Part shown: positions 51,097 to 60,407 of the stretch, in pieces | How the letters are laid out: every line of letters begins with the position of its first letter | Numbering within the stretch: the stretch's first letter is position 1 | NCBI RefSeq assembly: GCF_001424585.1 | Contig: NZ_LMPJ01000001.1 | Span: 653,054 to 717,053 of the forward strand | Source: Chryseobacterium sp. Leaf180 | GTDB taxonomy: Bacteria > Bacteroidota > Bacteroidia > Flavobacteriales > Weeksellaceae | DNA: 64,000 nt | Reading direction: 5' to 3' | Notes under the pieces: model-generated | The model's input: only the letters and a program-made list of their open reading frames with translations | Databases searched by the model: none | What the model was told of the DNA's origin: nothing | Program-made: the position numbers and the translations under genes

Positions 51097-52101
51097 CTAA
51101 AGAGTTTCTACTTCAAAATCGGTCGAAGTTTTTGCGATTCTGTTGGCCAGCCAGCTTACGTAAAACAGCTGAAAACTGTGATAAATCATCACAGGAAGCA
51201 GAAAAAGAACTTTTTTATCATCCGGAATTCCGAGGACGAGCAGGAAAAGACTTCCGTGAACGAGCGATTTTTTTGATCCGCAAAATGTCGTGGTGATTAT
51301 GTCTTTCTTTGGAAATTTCATTTTCTGAGATATAAATTTCAGAATATAATACACCGCAAAAAACAAAAAAACGACGCTGAGGGCGAGTATCACAAAGATG
51401 ACTCCAGGAACTGAAGAAAATACATTTTCTACAAATGCCGTCGAAAAACTTTCGTAAACAATCAGCAAAATAATGAGTCGGTCGAATTCGGCAATGATAT
51501 TTGAATATTTCGTTACCCACTTTTTCAGATATGGATTCAGCAAAACGCCCAAAATTATCGGCAGTAAAACTTTGGCGAGCAACTGCTGCAAAATCTCACC
51601 GGTGTCTGAACTTTCAGAATTGGAAACCAGAAAAAAGCTCATCAGAAGCGGTGTCATCAAAATCCCGATAATTCCTGATACCGATGCATTGAAAATTGCA
51701 GAAGTTACATTTCCCCTGGCAATCGAAACCATAACCACCGAAGAAGAAACCGTAGATGGAAGGCTGGCAAGAAAAAATACCGAAAGCCAGATGTCGTAAT
51801 ATTCTGTTCCTTTTGCAAGCGGATAAAAAAGCAAAGCCAGCAGCGGAAAAATGATAAATGTTCCGGACTGTATCAGAAGGTGTAGCCTCCAGTTTGAAAT
51901 GTCTTTTACGACTTCTTTTAAGTTAAGTTTGAGACCGTACAGAAGAAAAATGCCCGCGATTCCCCAATCGATGAATGCAGAAAGATTAAAAACTTCGTTG
52001 TAGGTTTTCTGAAAAGGAACAAACCTGGCCAAAATTACCATCGCGATCAGCAGAAAAAGAAAGACATTCTGTTTGTTGATGATCTTTTGTAACAATTTCA
52101 T
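51097..52101 (-). CDS. Bile acid:sodium symporter (SBF)-family transporter
   Basis: A 334-residue inner-membrane protein with about ten membrane segments. Family features are the N-terminal W-G-I-A-G-I-F-L-L-Y-G-L-K-L, A-S-L-P-S-T-V-S-S-S-V-V-M-V-S and F-C-G-S-K-K-S-L-V-H-G (YfeH type). The substrate of this branch is not known; family members move organic anions with sodium. It is embedded in a starch locus, which may be chance or a sign of a product exporter. A terminator precedes it, so it probably starts a new transcript. Confidence 0.8.
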   Translation of the reverse strand: MKLLQKIINKQNVFLFLLIAMVILARFVPFQKTYNEVFNLSAFIDWGIAGIFLLYGLKLNLKEVVKDISNWRLHLLIQSGTFIIFPLLALLFYPLAKGTEYYDIWLSVFFLASLPSTVSSSVVMVSIARGNVTSAIFNASVSGIIGILMTPLLMSFFLVSNSESSDTGEILQQLLAKVLLPIILGVLLNPYLKKWVTKYSNIIAEFDRLIILLIVYESFSTAFVENVFSSVPGVIFVILALSVVFLFFAVYYILKFISQKMKFPKKDIITTTFCGSKKSLVHGSLFLLVLGIPDDKKVLFLLPVMIYHSFQLFYVSWLANRIAKTSTDFEVETL

Positions 52102-52128
52102 TTTGTGAATGATTTTATAATTGAAAAA

Positions 52129-52160
52129 ACTTTGTCAAAGTTTAGTGGCTTTGACAAAGT
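52129..52160 (-). terminator. Terminator downstream of the GH97 gene
   Basis: A 12-bp perfect stem, ACTTTGTCAAAG with CTTTGACAAAGT, has an 8-base loop and is followed on the minus strand by TTTTTT. It lies downstream of repeat copy 2, separating the GH97 gene from the SBF gene. Confidence 0.8.
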
Positions 52161-52181
52161 CTGAATATACAACACCTTCCC

Positions 52182-52271
52182 AGCCCCGATTGAACGGCAT
52201 GTCTGAGCTCTTTTTACCAAAATGATAAAGCCCTGGCGTAAAAAAGCGAGTAGTGAAAGCGGGAAATAGCT
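52182..52271. repeat. Intergenic structured element, copy 2
   Basis: A 90-bp block immediately after the GH97 stop. The 5' end AGC-CCCG (52182-52188) pairs with CGGG (52260-52263) and, after AAAT, AGCT (52268-52271). This follows the same end rules as copy 1 at 41406-41497, while the interior differs. On the minus strand it would be in the 3' untranslated region of the GH97 mRNA, before the terminator at 52129-52160. Confidence 0.6.
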
Positions 52272-52272
52272 C

Positions 52273-54432
52273 CTAATTAACAGGCTTCAAAGAGATGGCA
52301 AAACCACCGCTTCGTACCATTTTCATAGGCAATTTTGATTTGCTGGTAATCTGCTTTTTGTAGATGTTGTAACTCTGCGGATTGTTGATATAATCGGCAT
52401 CTTTTCCGTCTTCGTAAATCGTCGCTTCGTATTTTTTACCTTTATCTAAGAAAGAGAAATCTACGGTATAATCACGCTTGTTCTCATCGGTAATTCCGCC
52501 CACAAACCAATTTTCTGTACCTTTTGCTTTTCTCGCCGTGATGACGTAATCGCCAGGCTCGGCCGAAAGAATTTTGGTATCGTCCCAATCTGCAGCCACA
52601 TCTTTGATAAACTGAAAAGCATCCATGTGCTTTTTATAATTTTCCGGCAAATCGGCAGCCATCTGAAGCGGCATGTACATCGTCACATACAGCGCCAACT
52701 GCTTTGCCAACGTGGTTTTCACAAATCTTGTGTCCCCCGGAAAATAATAATCGAGCTTCGTTTGAAAGATTCCGGGTGTGTAATCCATCGAGCCGCCCAT
52801 CCAGCGTGTGAAAGGAAGAATGGTTTGATGATCCGGATTATTTCCGCCAAAAGCTTCATATTCTGTCCCGCGCGCTGCTTCTGCAGAAATATAGTTTGGA
52901 TACGTACGGCTTTCACCGGTAGGGCGCACAGACTCGTGAGAATTGACCATTACTTTATACTCGTTGGCTTTTTCGGCAATTCTGTAGTAATGATTGATCA
53001 TCCACTGCGAATAATGATGTTCGCCCCGCGGAATGATATCGCCTACATAACCCGTTTTCACTGCATCGTAACCGTATTTATTCATGAGCTGAAAAGCTTT
53101 GTCAGACCACCATTCATAATTGGTAGCAGAACCTGAAGTTTCGTGGTGCATGATTAATTTAATGCCTTTTGAATGTGCGTATTCGTTCAGCATTTTAATA
53201 TCAAAATCAGGATATGGCGTAATAAAATCAAAAACAAATTCTTTGGAACGCCCGAACCAGTCTTCCCAGCCGATATTCCAGCCTTCAATAAGCAATCCCT
53301 GAAAACCATTTTCTGCAGCAAAATCGATATACTCTTTTACCTTTGTATTGTTTGCCGCATGTTTTCCGTTGGGCGTCAGTTTTGCAAAATCGGTCTCGCC
53401 GATTCTCACGTTAGATTCCGGCTGACCGTATGCCCACTGAGACTTCCCGATGATCATTTCCCACCAAACACCCATATATTTTGTAGGGTGAATGTAGGAA
53501 GTGTCGTTATATTTTGTAGGCTCGTTAAGATTAAAAATCATTTTAGAATCCATCACCTCTTCCGCTTTTGGCGAAACAATAATTGTTCTCCATGGCGTAA
53601 CCATTGGTGTCTGCATGTAGCCTTTCGCGCCCTGACGGTCTGCTGTAAGATGGGTTTTGAATTTAAAATTCTGCGCGTCAACTTCAAGGTGAGAAGCCGG
53701 ATAATCTAAAACTGCTGCTTCTGCAACGTTGATGTACAGTGGATTTTTTCCTTCCATTTTAAGCATCAGCGGTGACTGTACGGCATTTTTAATCAAAGTC
53801 TGCGACGCGTTGGCATCTGCCGCTTTTGACCATCTTCCTGGAATTTCTGAAACTTTGGTTTCCTGATACTGATATTCCTGAGAATCGTAATCGGCAACCA
53901 TCCACCATGCTTTCATATCACTCGGGAAATCGATTTCAGAATCTTCCTCTCGGATAACGAAATAATTTAGATTCTTCTGCTGAGGAAATTCATATCTGAA
54001 ACCCAAACCGTCATTAAAAAGTCTGAATTTTACAATAATGCTTCGGTCTGTACTCGCCTGATTAAGAGTCAAAGCTAATTCATTATAGTGATTGATATAG
54101 TTTTTCTTTTCGCCCAGAACCGGCTGCCAGGTTTCATTTTTTGAATCTCTTTTTTCTGCAGTTTTTGTAAAACCGCTGTTCAGATCAGATTTTGCATCGT
54201 CTGGTTTGGCAATCTCTGAAGCAAATTTTATCGCTGATTCTTTAAAAATTCTTAAACCCAGTTTAGAATCTTCAACTACTGTATTACCGTTAAATTTCAG
54301 ATTGTAATAAGGAACACCGTTTTTCAGCTGAAAAAACATTTCAAATTTTCCGTCCGGTGATTTTAAAGATTGTGCATTTGCAAATCCGCACATCATTGAG
54401 AGCATCATTGCCCCGATTGTCATTTTCTTCAT
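52273..54432 (-). CDS. susB: GH97 alpha-glucosidase (SusB type)
   Basis: A 719-residue enzyme from the ATG at 54432; the frame opens two codons earlier only at a TTG. The signal peptide ends F-A-N-A-Q. It has an N-terminal beta-sandwich, a central barrel with G-L-L-I-E-G-W-N-I-G-W and H-H-E-T-S-G-S-A-T-N-Y-E, and a C-terminal beta domain. E residues in the H-H-E-T and V-N-S-H-E-S-V-R-P-T-G segments match those of inverting GH97 enzymes such as SusB, which release glucose from maltodextrins. It probably works in the periplasm. It is separated from the SusE-like gene by a terminator. Confidence 0.92.
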   Translation of the reverse strand: MKKMTIGAMMLSMMCGFANAQSLKSPDGKFEMFFQLKNGVPYYNLKFNGNTVVEDSKLGLRIFKESAIKFASEIAKPDDAKSDLNSGFTKTAEKRDSKNETWQPVLGEKKNYINHYNELALTLNQASTDRSIIVKFRLFNDGLGFRYEFPQQKNLNYFVIREEDSEIDFPSDMKAWWMVADYDSQEYQYQETKVSEIPGRWSKAADANASQTLIKNAVQSPLMLKMEGKNPLYINVAEAAVLDYPASHLEVDAQNFKFKTHLTADRQGAKGYMQTPMVTPWRTIIVSPKAEEVMDSKMIFNLNEPTKYNDTSYIHPTKYMGVWWEMIIGKSQWAYGQPESNVRIGETDFAKLTPNGKHAANNTKVKEYIDFAAENGFQGLLIEGWNIGWEDWFGRSKEFVFDFITPYPDFDIKMLNEYAHSKGIKLIMHHETSGSATNYEWWSDKAFQLMNKYGYDAVKTGYVGDIIPRGEHHYSQWMINHYYRIAEKANEYKVMVNSHESVRPTGESRTYPNYISAEAARGTEYEAFGGNNPDHQTILPFTRWMGGSMDYTPGIFQTKLDYYFPGDTRFVKTTLAKQLALYVTMYMPLQMAADLPENYKKHMDAFQFIKDVAADWDDTKILSAEPGDYVITARKAKGTENWFVGGITDENKRDYTVDFSFLDKGKKYEATIYEDGKDADYINNPQSYNIYKKQITSKSKLPMKMVRSGGFAISLKPVN

Positions 54433-54458
54433 TCTCAATAATATTAAATAGGTAAAAT

Positions 54459-54487
54459 AAAAACTGCCGCCTTTAGCAGCAGTTTTT
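54459..54487 (-). terminator. Terminator between the SusE-like and GH97 genes
   Basis: AAAAACTGC (54459-54467) pairs with GCAGTTTTT (54479-54487). On the minus strand it follows the SusE-like stop and is followed by TATTTTA. It lies 27 bp before the GH97 ATG, so it may set lower expression of the hydrolases than of SusCDE. Confidence 0.75.
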
Positions 54488-54504
54488 TTATGAATAAATC
54501 AAAT

Positions 54505-55617
54505 TTAAAGTTTTGTAACCGTCAGTTTGTAGTTTGCAGAATTATGCAAATCGAGTTCGATTTTGTAGTTTCCTGCAACACCCACTTTATAGCTTGGGTC
54601 GCCTGTAACCGTACCTTCATTACTGATAAAAACCTTCACGCCCGTTCCTGTAACCAAAGTCTGATCTGTAGATGCCGGCTGAATTTTCACTGCCCAGTCG
54701 TCATTTGCTCTGAATTTGAAAACGCCTGTACTATTCAAAGCAATCGAATTAATCACATATGTTTTTGTAGTGGGATTATACACAAAATCAGTATCAGAAG
54801 CATAACCGGTTGGCGTGGCGTCACCGATTACACCAAAATTCATGATTGCTGTAGAATAGGTATTTGCAAGCCAGTCAACTTTAATATAATAGGTTCCGGC
54901 TGTAGCTGCTTTCAGATTCACCTCTCCTGTTTCAACGAGTTTACCGGTAAAGGTTCCGTCATCACCTTTGTCACCTGTGTAATCCTGATTGATGGTAAAT
55001 TTATACTCGCTGTTAGCAGCAGAAACATAAATAAAACCTCTGTATTTGCTGTCTTTTTCAGGAGAAAAAAGATTGGCGGTATTGGTAGGAGTCCAGTCCT
55101 GATATCCTGCCGCACCTGCGTAATTGCCGGGAACATTGATTTTAGGATATACCAGATCTGGGTTTGGGGTGTAGCCTTTCACTGAAACAGCAACGCTTGG
55201 CGAGTAAAATGCAGTTACTGAATTAGCACTTGTCTTTAAGCGAAATTCGACATTTTTCGCCACGTTCGGCGCTACCATCAGATCTGCCAAAATTGTATTT
55301 AGCTGCACGTGAGTCAAAGAAAATGAATTAGATTCTTTGGAAACGATAACTTTTTTGCTTGGTGAAAAATTTGTTCCTGCCACTGCAATTTCCACCTCGT
55401 TGGTAAAAACGATATTCGGACTGAATGTAGGATTCACATAAGTAAATGTGAGAGCAGACTGATCAGCAATCAACTCATCTAAATTTACAGCAGTTTTATT
55501 TACCGCTAAACTTCCCGGAGCTGTGTTATTTAGAATTATTTTTTCATCTTCGTTATCACATGAAAACAAAACTGAAACAAATAATCCTAAAAATAATATT
55601 TTTATAAAATTTCTCAT
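54505..55617 (-). CDS. SusE-like starch-binding outer-membrane lipoprotein
   Basis: A 370-residue lipoprotein with signal ending L-F-S-C (C20), then D-N-E-D-E. An N-terminal SusE-type domain (residues 30-140) has the N-K-T-A-V-N-L-D-E pattern. It is followed by repeated Ig/carbohydrate-binding modules containing D-Y-T-G-D-K-G-D-D-G and F-K-F-R-A-N-D-D-W-A-V-K. SusE and SusF bind starch at the cell surface beside SusCD. It follows susD by 18 bp. Confidence 0.85.
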   Translation of the reverse strand: MRNFIKILFLGLFVSVLFSCDNEDEKIILNNTAPGSLAVNKTAVNLDELIADQSALTFTYVNPTFSPNIVFTNEVEIAVAGTNFSPSKKVIVSKESNSFSLTHVQLNTILADLMVAPNVAKNVEFRLKTSANSVTAFYSPSVAVSVKGYTPNPDLVYPKINVPGNYAGAAGYQDWTPTNTANLFSPEKDSKYRGFIYVSAANSEYKFTINQDYTGDKGDDGTFTGKLVETGEVNLKAATAGTYYIKVDWLANTYSTAIMNFGVIGDATPTGYASDTDFVYNPTTKTYVINSIALNSTGVFKFRANDDWAVKIQPASTDQTLVTGTGVKVFISNEGTVTGDPSYKVGVAGNYKIELDLHNSANYKLTVTKL

Positions 55618-55635
55618 TTTGATTGTAATTAAAGA

Positions 55636-57189
55636 TTAATAGCCAGGATTCTGAGTCAGATTTGGGTTTGCCTGTAATGCCGACGCAGGAATAGGAAAAA
55701 CTTTATAACTATCGGAGATCGAAGTTCCTGCCTGCACTCCACCTTTCCATGGCCATAAATAAGTACCTCCGGTAAATCTTCCGAAACGAATTAGATCCTG
55801 TCTTCTCACACCTTCCAAACCTAGCTCGCGGCCTCTTTCATCCAAAATATTCTGAAGCGTAAGCGTGGGTAATGCTGATGCGCCCGCTCTTGTTCTGATC
55901 TGGTTTACGTAAGTAAGCGCCTGAGCCACGTTTCCAGTTGTAGCGCCACGCAGGGAACTTTCAGCATAAATCAAATAGGTATCTGAGAGTCTGAATAAAG
56001 GGAAATCTGTAGATGAAAAAGAAGTTATCGCTCCAGAGCCGTCAGAATTTTTATTTGTAAATTTAATTGACGGATAGCCGTCTGTCCACTCTTTATAATC
56101 GGTCATTTCGTAATTATGACCCGTTAACCAAAACTGTTTTGCTCTGATATCTGTACTGGTTGCCAGAGACGCAGCATTCGCGCCAAATAATCCGTACCAG
56201 GCTTTTGTTGCTCTATGACCGCCCCAACCTTCTGTTGCTCCATAGGTACTGAGCGTCATGGTGGCAGAATTAAGATTTCCGTTTACAATATAGGTTGTGT
56301 TTCCAAAACTTTGTGAGTTTGTCGCATCAGCGATCAGCGGAAAAATAATTTCTTTTGAAGTGTTATTATCTGCTCGGAAGTTTTTTGTGAAATTACTTTC
56401 CAGCTGATATGTACCGCTGCTGATCACTTTTGAAGCGTACGTTGCAGCATCAGAATATCTTGCAGTACCTGTGTAAACCTCAGCATTCAGATAAAGTTTT
56501 GCCAGCAGCATCTGTACAACAGCCTTGTTTGCTCTACCGTAAGTATTCGTGGGTGCAATTTTAGATTCAATATCTTTTAATTCAGATTCTACAAATGCAA
56601 AAAGTTCTGCACGAGAAGATTCAGCAACCGGAACTGGTGCTCCGTAATTTGTATCATTAATCAAAGGTCCTTTTCCGAAAAAATCAATCAGGTAATAATA
56701 TGATAATGCACGTAAAAATCTCAATTCGCTGATATACTGATCTTCGTTTGGTACATCAACTTTCTGTTTCAAAATAAGAATTAAGTTGGTAGTTTGAGGT
56801 ACGGTATAATAAATTCTGTCATATACATATTTAAAGAATTTATTATTAGAATTCCAGCCTTTTGTTGTGGTCAGCTGGTCTAATCCGTTGTCTCCCCACT
56901 TGTTTTTCATTCCGTCTGCGGTAAAATCATTCAAATTAACCAAACCACGGATAAAAGGCGATTCACCGGCATCGGCACCCGCAATATCAGAATCTCCTGG
57001 TCCGGAAACGCTTGAAAGCGCAAAAGTGGAATACATTCTTGACAGCAAACCTTCAACCGCGTTTGGATCTCTTATCAGAAGTTCCTCAAGAGTGAGTTCA
57101 AATTTCGGCTCAGTATTCAGATCATCGGTACACGAAGACACAAATAAGCAAGCAACTGCCAAAAGACCATATATTTTTGTTTTTTTCAT
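55636..57189 (-). CDS. susD: SusD/RagB-family nutrient-binding outer-membrane lipoprotein
   Basis: A 517-residue lipoprotein with signal ending V-S-S-C (C20) followed by T-D-D. It folds into TPR-like helices and forms the lid of the SusC channel. Typical pieces are A-L-S-Y-Y-Y-L-I-D-F-F-G, R-A-N-K-A-V-V-Q-M-L-L-A-K-L-Y-L-N and, near the end, I-L-D-E-R-G-R-E-L and R-Q-D-L-I-R-F-G-R. It is paired with susC upstream (11-bp gap). The ligand is probably maltodextrin, by context. Confidence 0.95.
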   Translation of the reverse strand: MKKTKIYGLLAVACLFVSSCTDDLNTEPKFELTLEELLIRDPNAVEGLLSRMYSTFALSSVSGPGDSDIAGADAGESPFIRGLVNLNDFTADGMKNKWGDNGLDQLTTTKGWNSNNKFFKYVYDRIYYTVPQTTNLILILKQKVDVPNEDQYISELRFLRALSYYYLIDFFGKGPLINDTNYGAPVPVAESSRAELFAFVESELKDIESKIAPTNTYGRANKAVVQMLLAKLYLNAEVYTGTARYSDAATYASKVISSGTYQLESNFTKNFRADNNTSKEIIFPLIADATNSQSFGNTTYIVNGNLNSATMTLSTYGATEGWGGHRATKAWYGLFGANAASLATSTDIRAKQFWLTGHNYEMTDYKEWTDGYPSIKFTNKNSDGSGAITSFSSTDFPLFRLSDTYLIYAESSLRGATTGNVAQALTYVNQIRTRAGASALPTLTLQNILDERGRELGLEGVRRQDLIRFGRFTGGTYLWPWKGGVQAGTSISDSYKVFPIPASALQANPNLTQNPGY

Positions 57190-57200
57190 TTTAAATTAAA

Positions 57201-60080
57201 TTAGAAATTAAAGTTTAAACCTAAAGTGTAAATTCTTGGTCTAGGATAAAAATTATTATCGATACCACCGAAATTCTCCGGATCCTGTCCTTTATATTTA
57301 GTGATAATAAATGCATTATTTACTGATCCGTACACTCTCAGATCGAGTTTGTTACCAAAAACTTTTTCGACTCTGTAACCCAAAGTTACGTTATCCATTC
57401 TAAGGAAAGTGGCATCGTGAAGGAAGTAATCTGAGAAAAACATATTGTCTGTTGGCTGTACAAGATTGATTGAATATTGTGGGTTAGAAAAATCAACAAG
57501 ATTATTCAGATTCTCAGAATTTGAAGGTTTTGCCTGATTAATAAATCCCTGCGCTACGTGACGCCCGTCATACACTTTACCTCCGATCTGACCGCGAAGA
57601 TTGGCGGTTAAATCCCAGTTTTTATAATTAAAGGAAGTTCCAAATCCGTAGGTAAAATTCGGGATCATCTGTACATTGTATCGGTCATCGTTATTAATTG
57701 TGCCGTCACCATTTCTATCTACAAAAGATTCAGAAATTGGATTTCCTCCGGCATCATACACCTGCTGAAACATCCATGCCGAGTAAGGCTGCAAACCGAC
57801 AACGTTGTAGGCAATTTTCACACCTGTTCCCACAGGCAGATCACCGCCAGCCTCAAGTCTTTGAGTATATTTAAGATCTAAGATCTCTCCCTTATTGTAA
57901 GAAAAATTACCGAAAACATTCCAGCTGATATTCTCTGTTTTTATAGGATTGATGTTTAAATTCATCTCTACACCTCGGTTTCTGAGAGAACCTACATTGT
58001 CTGAAAACTGATTGGTAAGTCCCTGCCCAGGTGGCAATGGTGCTTTCACAAGTAGATCTCTTGATGTTCTGTCATAAAGATCAATGCTTCCGGAAATGAC
58101 ATTACTATTAAAGAAACTAAAATCTAAACCAACATTCCAGCTGGTTGTGGTTTCCCATTTCAGATTCTGATTAAATGGCAAAGCATTGTAAATGTTGAAA
58201 CCAGGTAAATACTGCGCTGTTTCTGATCCTAGAGAAAACAATGGTCTTGACGGATAAAAACCTCCGGAAACCTGCGTAATATCCTGCTGACCAGTTTGTC
58301 CCCAGCCGATTCTCAGTTTAAGTTCTTTTACAGCAGCGACATCTTTAAGAAAATCTTCTTCCTGAATTTTCCAGGCGAGTGCAGCTGACGGAAAGTATCC
58401 CCAACGATTATCAAAACCACTGAACAGTGAAGAGGCATCAGCTCTAAAAGATGCTGTAAATAAATATTTATTTCTGATATCTACATTGGTTCTTGCAAAA
58501 AACGACTGCAAATTCAGATTATTAAAATATCCATAAGTAGGATTTGCTCTGTTGGGCTGAGGGATTCTGATTCCGCTTCCTGTAGGATCACCGTAATACT
58601 GTTCTTTGTTTCCATCATATCTGAAATCCTGATATGTGTAACCGCCTTGGATTAAGAAATTAGTAAAAAAATCATTGATTTTTCTGTTATACACTAAATA
58701 TGCATCTAAATTCCTGTTGTTCGTAAACTGGTTTTCAGCATAGCTAAGCCCCGGATTGTAGATTACCTGATCCAGAGAATTGTACACTTGGTTAATTACA
58801 GAATTTCGTGCATTATTATCATACGTTTCACGAATTTTTGTTCTCGAAAAGTCTCCGCCTACATTTACGACTGCTCTCAAATCCGGCAGAAAGTGAAATT
58901 TGTAATCAAGCTCGATGTTACCTAAAAAACGCATTGTATTTTCCGGTCTCTGTCTCTGCTCAAGCGCTGCCAAAGGGTTTGTGTCGTTGGTGAGATTATA
59001 TTTTCCTGTTGCATCAATGTAGTAATTCTGATAATAGCCTCCGAAATAATTTGACCCATTTTCTCCAAATGCTTCACGGTTGTAAACGGGCAAAGTTGGG
59101 TTTCTCGAAAGCGCACTTCCGATCGCACCGCCCGCATCTACTGTATTTTTATCAACTTTAAACCCTTTTGCATTAATATCAATCTTCAAATGTTTATCAA
59201 AGAAAGTGGGTGTAATACGAATCGCCGCTGAGAATCGCTCAAAATCATCATTTTTTACGACACCTTCGGTTTTGTTATATCCCAATGAAAGTCTTGTCGG
59301 TAAAGCCTTAAACAGATTACCGGAAGCACTGAAGTTATTATCGGTAGATACCGAAGTTCTGTAAACAACATCCTGCCAGTTGGTGCTGTAAATTTTTCCC
59401 GGTTGTGTCCTGTTTGCAATGCTTCCGCCAACTCCCAATTTCCAGACATCGTTCGGAAAATAAGTTTTCACGAAAGACACATATTGCTCAGAATCCATCA
59501 CGTCAATGTATTTAGAAACTTTACCTACCGAAACATTGGTGTTAAAACTCATCTTCAGTTTTCCACCACCAGATTTTGTTTTAATTAAAATGACACCATT
59601 CGAAGCTCTTGCTCCGTAAATCGCAGTGGCCGAAGCATCTTTAAGAATAGAAAAAGATTCTATATCGTTTGGATTCACCAAAGAAAGGGGGTTTTGAATA
59701 CCTGCAGGATTGGTGCTGTCAAGCGGAATTCCGTCAATAACGATCAATGGATTGTTTGAGGCACTTAATGAAGATCCGCCACGTATTCTGATGTTCGGAT
59801 TAGAATCCGGCGAACCACCGTTTGTGGTAATCCTTACACCAGGCGCTTTTCCCTGGATCAGCTGGTCGGCCGACACAATGGCACCTTTATTAAAATCCTT
59901 TTCGGATACCGACGTTATCGAGCCTGTAAGATCAGATTTTTTCTTCGCTCCAAAACCAATTAAAACGACTTCCTCAATCTGTTTTTCTTTCGGAATCGTA
60001 TCGCTGCTCTGCGCGTGCATTAGTGTGCCGGCAAGTAAAAATGCCGGTGCAATTTTCAGTACTGTTGTAAAGTTTTTCAA
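57201..60080 (-). CDS. susC: SusC/RagA-family TonB-linked outer-membrane importer
   Basis: A 959-residue outer-membrane transporter. The start is a TTG at 60080: the frame has a stop nine bases upstream and no ATG until residue 21, yet the TTG gives a full signal peptide (ending M-H-A-Q). Unlike most SusC proteins, it has no carboxypeptidase-like domain before the TonB box E-E-V-V-L-I-G-F-G. The plug (A-D-Q-L-I-Q-G-K-A-P-G-V-R-I, then G-I-P-L-D-S and F-S-I-L-K-D-A-S-A-T-A-I-Y-G-A-R-A-S-N-G-V) and a complete barrel follow, ending L-G-L-N-F-N-F. It heads the starch operon. Confidence 0.93.
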   Translation of the reverse strand: MKNFTTVLKIAPAFLLAGTLMHAQSSDTIPKEKQIEEVVLIGFGAKKKSDLTGSITSVSEKDFNKGAIVSADQLIQGKAPGVRITTNGGSPDSNPNIRIRGGSSLSASNNPLIVIDGIPLDSTNPAGIQNPLSLVNPNDIESFSILKDASATAIYGARASNGVILIKTKSGGGKLKMSFNTNVSVGKVSKYIDVMDSEQYVSFVKTYFPNDVWKLGVGGSIANRTQPGKIYSTNWQDVVYRTSVSTDNNFSASGNLFKALPTRLSLGYNKTEGVVKNDDFERFSAAIRITPTFFDKHLKIDINAKGFKVDKNTVDAGGAIGSALSRNPTLPVYNREAFGENGSNYFGGYYQNYYIDATGKYNLTNDTNPLAALEQRQRPENTMRFLGNIELDYKFHFLPDLRAVVNVGGDFSRTKIRETYDNNARNSVINQVYNSLDQVIYNPGLSYAENQFTNNRNLDAYLVYNRKINDFFTNFLIQGGYTYQDFRYDGNKEQYYGDPTGSGIRIPQPNRANPTYGYFNNLNLQSFFARTNVDIRNKYLFTASFRADASSLFSGFDNRWGYFPSAALAWKIQEEDFLKDVAAVKELKLRIGWGQTGQQDITQVSGGFYPSRPLFSLGSETAQYLPGFNIYNALPFNQNLKWETTTSWNVGLDFSFFNSNVISGSIDLYDRTSRDLLVKAPLPPGQGLTNQFSDNVGSLRNRGVEMNLNINPIKTENISWNVFGNFSYNKGEILDLKYTQRLEAGGDLPVGTGVKIAYNVVGLQPYSAWMFQQVYDAGGNPISESFVDRNGDGTINNDDRYNVQMIPNFTYGFGTSFNYKNWDLTANLRGQIGGKVYDGRHVAQGFINQAKPSNSENLNNLVDFSNPQYSINLVQPTDNMFFSDYFLHDATFLRMDNVTLGYRVEKVFGNKLDLRVYGSVNNAFIITKYKGQDPENFGGIDNNFYPRPRIYTLGLNFNF

Positions 60081-60407
60081 AACGGTTTATGTTTTATGGT
60101 TTACGATGAATGTTAAGCTAATGTTAATGAATTCTGCAATGTATAAAAATTTTGTTAAAATTAGATTTAATATGAAATTTTAAAAAATATGATAAGTTAC
60201 ATAAAATATTAAACTATAAATATATAAATATCAGTCACTTATATATAATATTCTATGCATATTATTTTATAAAACGAATTGCATAATTAAACATTCGTTT
60301 AACTTATTATTGCATCAATTTGAGATTATAGAAGAATTTGACAAACTGAAACGGTGATATTTTTACATCAAATTACCGTATCTTTACGATTTAAATTCTA
60401 CTATAAA
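60081..60407. promoter_or_regulatory. Divergent regulatory region between susC and metG
   Basis: A very AT-rich 327-bp region without a gene. It must contain the starch-operon promoter on one strand and the metG promoter on the other. A perfect inverted repeat TTAAAC-ATTC-GTTTAA is at 60287-60302, between two ATTGCAT copies at 60278-60284 and 60309-60315 whose starts are 31 bp apart (about three helical turns). I found no clear -7 box for susC. Confidence 0.5.
60379..60386 (+). promoter_or_regulatory. Possible -7 promoter element of metG
   Basis: TATCTTTA has one mismatch to TAnnTTTG and lies 21 bases before the ATG at 60408. Confidence 0.4.

Noticed and set aside
52627..53136. 169-codon plus-strand frame inside the GH97 gene
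   Set aside because: The translation is rich in His, Arg, Cys and Ile with no domain, and the opposite strand carries conserved GH97 residues.
54432..54438. Start of GH97 at the TTG two codons upstream
   Set aside because: The ATG at 54432 gives a normal M-K-K signal start, and the extra residues M-R add nothing.
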